Positions 62,019-64,000 of a stretch of 64,000 bases of DNA are shown here, one piece after another. The notes beneath the pieces are model-generated. The model saw only the letters and a list, made by a program, of their open reading frames with translations, searched no databases and had not been told where the DNA came from. The DNA is taken from the NCBI GenBank assembly GCA_009691855.1, contig SIAI01000002.1, positions 1 to 64,000 on the forward strand. The letters run 5' to 3'. Position 1 is the stretch's first letter; the number at the start of each line of letters is the position of its first letter. The stretch is from Planctomycetota bacterium. GTDB taxonomy: Bacteria > Planctomycetota > UBA1135 > GCA-002686595. Both the position numbers and the translations under genes were made by a program.

Positions 62019-63664
62019 GCCGCCCGCGCGCCGGCCGCGCCGGCGCCTTCGCGCTGGGTGCGATCGTCGGCTTCTTGCTGCTCGGCTACGCCGTGCTGCG
62101 CCTGCTGGATCTCTCGCCACGCGCCGGCCCGCAGCCGTTGGACGCCGCGACGCTCGAGCCCGCGCCGCCCGCGCTCGGCGCGTGGGGCGCGCGCGTAACC
62201 CTGGGCGCGGCCGAGGTCGTGGTGCGCCTCCTGCCGCTGCACGACGAGCCCGCGCTCGAGGAGTTTCGTGCCCGCGCCCTGCGCCAGCGCTACGACTTGC
62301 CGGCGGGCTCGCCCTGGCGGCTGTACCTGACGCTGGCCAGCGCCGACGCCGCGCCGCTCGAGCTCGGCCATGCGCGCGTGCGCGGCACGGTTGGAGGGCT
62401 CGAGCCCTTCGCCGACCTGGCGCGCGCGGCCGAAGGGAACACGGATCCCGTGCGCGCGCTGCTGGCCGCGCCCGTGGGCCTGCTCGCGCCGGGCACGACG
62501 CGACCGCTGGTGCTGTGGGGCGCGCTGCTCGGCGACGCGCCCGAGATCGAGCTCACGAGTGGTGCGCTGCGCGCTAGCGCGCCCCTCGCGCTCGAGGCGC
62601 CCGCCGAGGTGCCGCGCTGGTTCGCCAGCGAGCCCTTGCCCACGGCGCCAGCCGAGCCGCACTCCCTGGCCGACGAGGTCGCCGCGCTGCGCGCCGAGCT
62701 GGAGCACGAGAAGGCGCGTCGCCTCGAGCGCGAGGAGGCCTTCCGCGAGTTCAGCCGCGTGCTGGCGCAGTTGCCGGCCGGCAAAGCGCTCGGCCTCACA
62801 CCCGCGGCCGTGGCCAGCGCGCCGCCGCCGACGCCCGACGAGCTCGCCCAGCGCGAGGCCGAGGCCGCCGCGCGCGCGCGCGCCGAGGAGCTCGGACTCA
62901 AACTCTCCGTGCTCATGCGCCTCGAGGGTCTGCGCGGACTCGACCTGCTGGAGTCGGGCGCGCTGCACGCTTCGGCCTCGGCTCCGGCCTTCATCGGCCC
63001 GGTCGTGTTCCGCGTGCTCGACGAGCGCGGCCTGCTGGCCGGCAGTGTGCGCGCCGAGCGCCTGCGCCTGGAGGGCAGCGCCGCGGCGCATACGCTCACG
63101 CTGGTGCTCGAGGACGGCTTCGAGAGCCGTGGCGGCGAGCGCGTGCCCTTCACGGGCGGCGCGCGACGCATCACCTTGAGCGACGTCGATCCCGAGCCGT
63201 GGATGCGCGATTGCCCGGAGCTGTTCAGCGGCGACGACATCGTCGGCGCCAAGGACGACGGGCGCTGGAGCCTCGCCGCCGTGCGCCGCGAGCTGAATCG
63301 CGTGCTCGGCCTCGACACGCGCCTGGGCTGGTACCGCTTGCACTCGCTGGGCGGTGTGCGCGGTGCGGAGCTCATGGACGTGCAGCTCGAGGAGCTCGGG
63401 GCCAGCGGGCGCGTCGAGCGGCGCCTGTTCGCCGACCGCCTGCACGTGGCCCTGGAGGACGACAGCGTGGTGCTCGAACTCTTCGACGGCGCGCTGGTGC
63501 GCGGCGGGGACAAGACGCCCTTCCGCGACGGCCAGTTCCGCGTGGTCCTGCCGGGCGTGGACCTCGGCGCCTGGCGCGCCGCGGCTCTGCCCGGCCTGAG
63601 CGCGCCGCCCGAGCGGACGCCCGCGCCCGAGAAGCCCGCGGAACCGAAGAGCGGCGAACGCTAG
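62015..63664 (+). CDS. Anchored envelope protein of unknown function
   Basis: This 549-aa protein has one hydrophobic segment near 10-31 (AGAFALGAIVGFLLLGYAVL). A beta-rich module follows (about 55-200), then a coiled coil (DEVAALRAELEHEKARRLER, about 222-250) and a C-terminal region of paired strand motifs (LRLEGSAAAHTLTLVLEDGF and LHVALEDDSVVLELFDGALV). These look like two copies of a related fold. The family is unrecognised. Coupling to the HEAT-like gene suggests a two-protein envelope assembly. The next gene, xseA, starts 12 nt later. Confidence 0.65.
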   Translation: MSRPRAGRAGAFALGAIVGFLLLGYAVLRLLDLSPRAGPQPLDAATLEPAPPALGAWGARVTLGAAEVVVRLLPLHDEPALEEFRARALRQRYDLPAGSPWRLYLTLASADAAPLELGHARVRGTVGGLEPFADLARAAEGNTDPVRALLAAPVGLLAPGTTRPLVLWGALLGDAPEIELTSGALRASAPLALEAPAEVPRWFASEPLPTAPAEPHSLADEVAALRAELEHEKARRLEREEAFREFSRVLAQLPAGKALGLTPAAVASAPPPTPDELAQREAEAAARARAEELGLKLSVLMRLEGLRGLDLLESGALHASASAPAFIGPVVFRVLDERGLLAGSVRAERLRLEGSAAAHTLTLVLEDGFESRGGERVPFTGGARRITLSDVDPEPWMRDCPELFSGDDIVGAKDDGRWSLAAVRRELNRVLGLDTRLGWYRLHSLGGVRGAELMDVQLEELGASGRVERRLFADRLHVALEDDSVVLELFDGALVRGGDKTPFRDGQFRVVLPGVDLGAWRAAALPGLSAPPERTPAPEKPAEPKSGER

Positions 63665-63675
63665 GCTCTGCCGCG

Positions 63676-64000
63676 ATGGACAGGCGCGCGAAACGCGGCG
63701 AGCCCGAGAGGGACGAGCCCGGGTTGTTCGATTCGGCGCTGCCCGCTCCGGCTGGGACGCCGCAGGCCGAGTCCAGGAGCGAGGCCAGGGCCGAGGCGCC
63801 GCCCGCACCTCCGGCGCGTGGCGAACCCGCGCCGCCGCCGCTCTTCACCGTGGCGCAGCTCTCGGGCGTGATCCAGGGGCGCCTGGCGGAGCTCGGCCGC
63901 GTGCGCGTCGAGGGCGAGGTCTCGCAGAAGAAGCGCGCCGCCGCGGGGCACGTCTACTTCGACCTCAAGGACGCGGGCGCGAAGCTCGCCTGCAAGATCT
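63676..64000 (+). CDS. xseA: Exodeoxyribonuclease VII large subunit, 5' part
   Basis: The first 108 codons are in the window. After a Pro/Ala/Glu-rich leader of about 55 residues, which is longer than usual, the OB-fold starts: FTVAQLSGVIQGRLAELGRV, then VRVEGEVSQKKRAAAGHVYF and DLKDAGAKLACKI. This is the nucleic-acid binding domain of XseA, which with XseB degrades single-stranded DNA to oligonucleotides. ATG 63676 is used; the exact start may be downstream. The catalytic region is beyond the right edge. Confidence 0.82.
   Translation, partial: MDRRAKRGEPERDEPGLFDSALPAPAGTPQAESRSEARAEAPPAPPARGEPAPPPLFTVAQLSGVIQGRLAELGRVRVEGEVSQKKRAAAGHVYFDLKDAGAKLACKI

Overview
The window is very GC-rich, gene-dense bacterial chromosome, read here as a member of the Planctomycetota. 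That placement is an inference from the gene set: three FG-GAP/ASPIC-UnbV (CRTAC1-type) proteins, two DUF1570-like secreted metallopeptidases, an NPCBM-domain protein, a secreted prenyltransferase/squalene-cyclase-fold protein, a sulfatase-superfamily membrane protein, duplicated groEL and several Tat or Sec lipoproteins. lpxB and a porin-like protein point to a lipid A-bearing, diderm envelope. There is no prophage, insertion sequence, CRISPR array or large mobile island; most of the window is chromosomal backbone.

Layout. 1-8 kb: a truncated ASPIC/UnbV lipoprotein, a translationally coupled DprE2-like/DprE1-like oxidoreductase pair, an ApaH-like phosphatase, and a membrane sulfatase-like protein that has a Thr instead of the formylglycine motif. 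8-16 kb: a Tat-exported M24 peptidase, signal peptidase I, the lemA/TPM-domain operon, an SDR, a secreted cyclase-fold protein and a TIGR04282 glycosyltransferase. 16-24 kb: a coupled ECF sigma/anti-sigma-like/YbjQ operon with lpxB upstream, a TPR membrane protein, a coupled SGNH-hydrolase/ABC transporter operon, a lipopolysaccharide-kinase-like protein and pabA. 24-31 kb: secreted or lipid-anchored proteins including two coupled gluzincins and a 1001-aa carboxypeptidase-regulatory-repeat protein. 31-38 kb: a chaperone cluster on the minus strand (groEL2, groEL1, dnaJ, grpE, fmdB-like, Cof-type HAD) with no groES. 38-44 kb: an NPCBM protein, a diguanylate cyclase, then the canonical rpsB-tsf-pyrH-frr operon and tRNA-Lys(UUU). 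44-50 kb: a membrane protein, pepP-type peptidase, Trm112-like protein, an orphan eboE and tRNA-Glu(UUC). 50-64 kb: two small membrane proteins, two tandem ASPIC/UnbV paralogues, xerC, an MFS transporter, pabB and pabC around a porin-like gene, two unknown envelope proteins and the start of xseA.

Functional links. pabA (23.4 kb), pabB (57.8 kb) and pabC (60.3 kb) together form the p-aminobenzoate branch of folate synthesis but are dispersed. Many minus-strand operons show 4-nt ATGA/GTGA overlaps, implying translational coupling. The most unusual non-coding features are a dispersed hairpin module (three copies of a GGGCGCGAG-N3-CTCGCGCCC core, two of them followed by a second palindrome) and a 161-nt structured inverted-repeat element between two convergent genes at 13.35-13.51 kb. 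No complete new multi-gene system is evident; the best candidates for novelty are these repeats, the DprE-like pair, the His-rich SGNH/ABC operon and the paired gluzincins.
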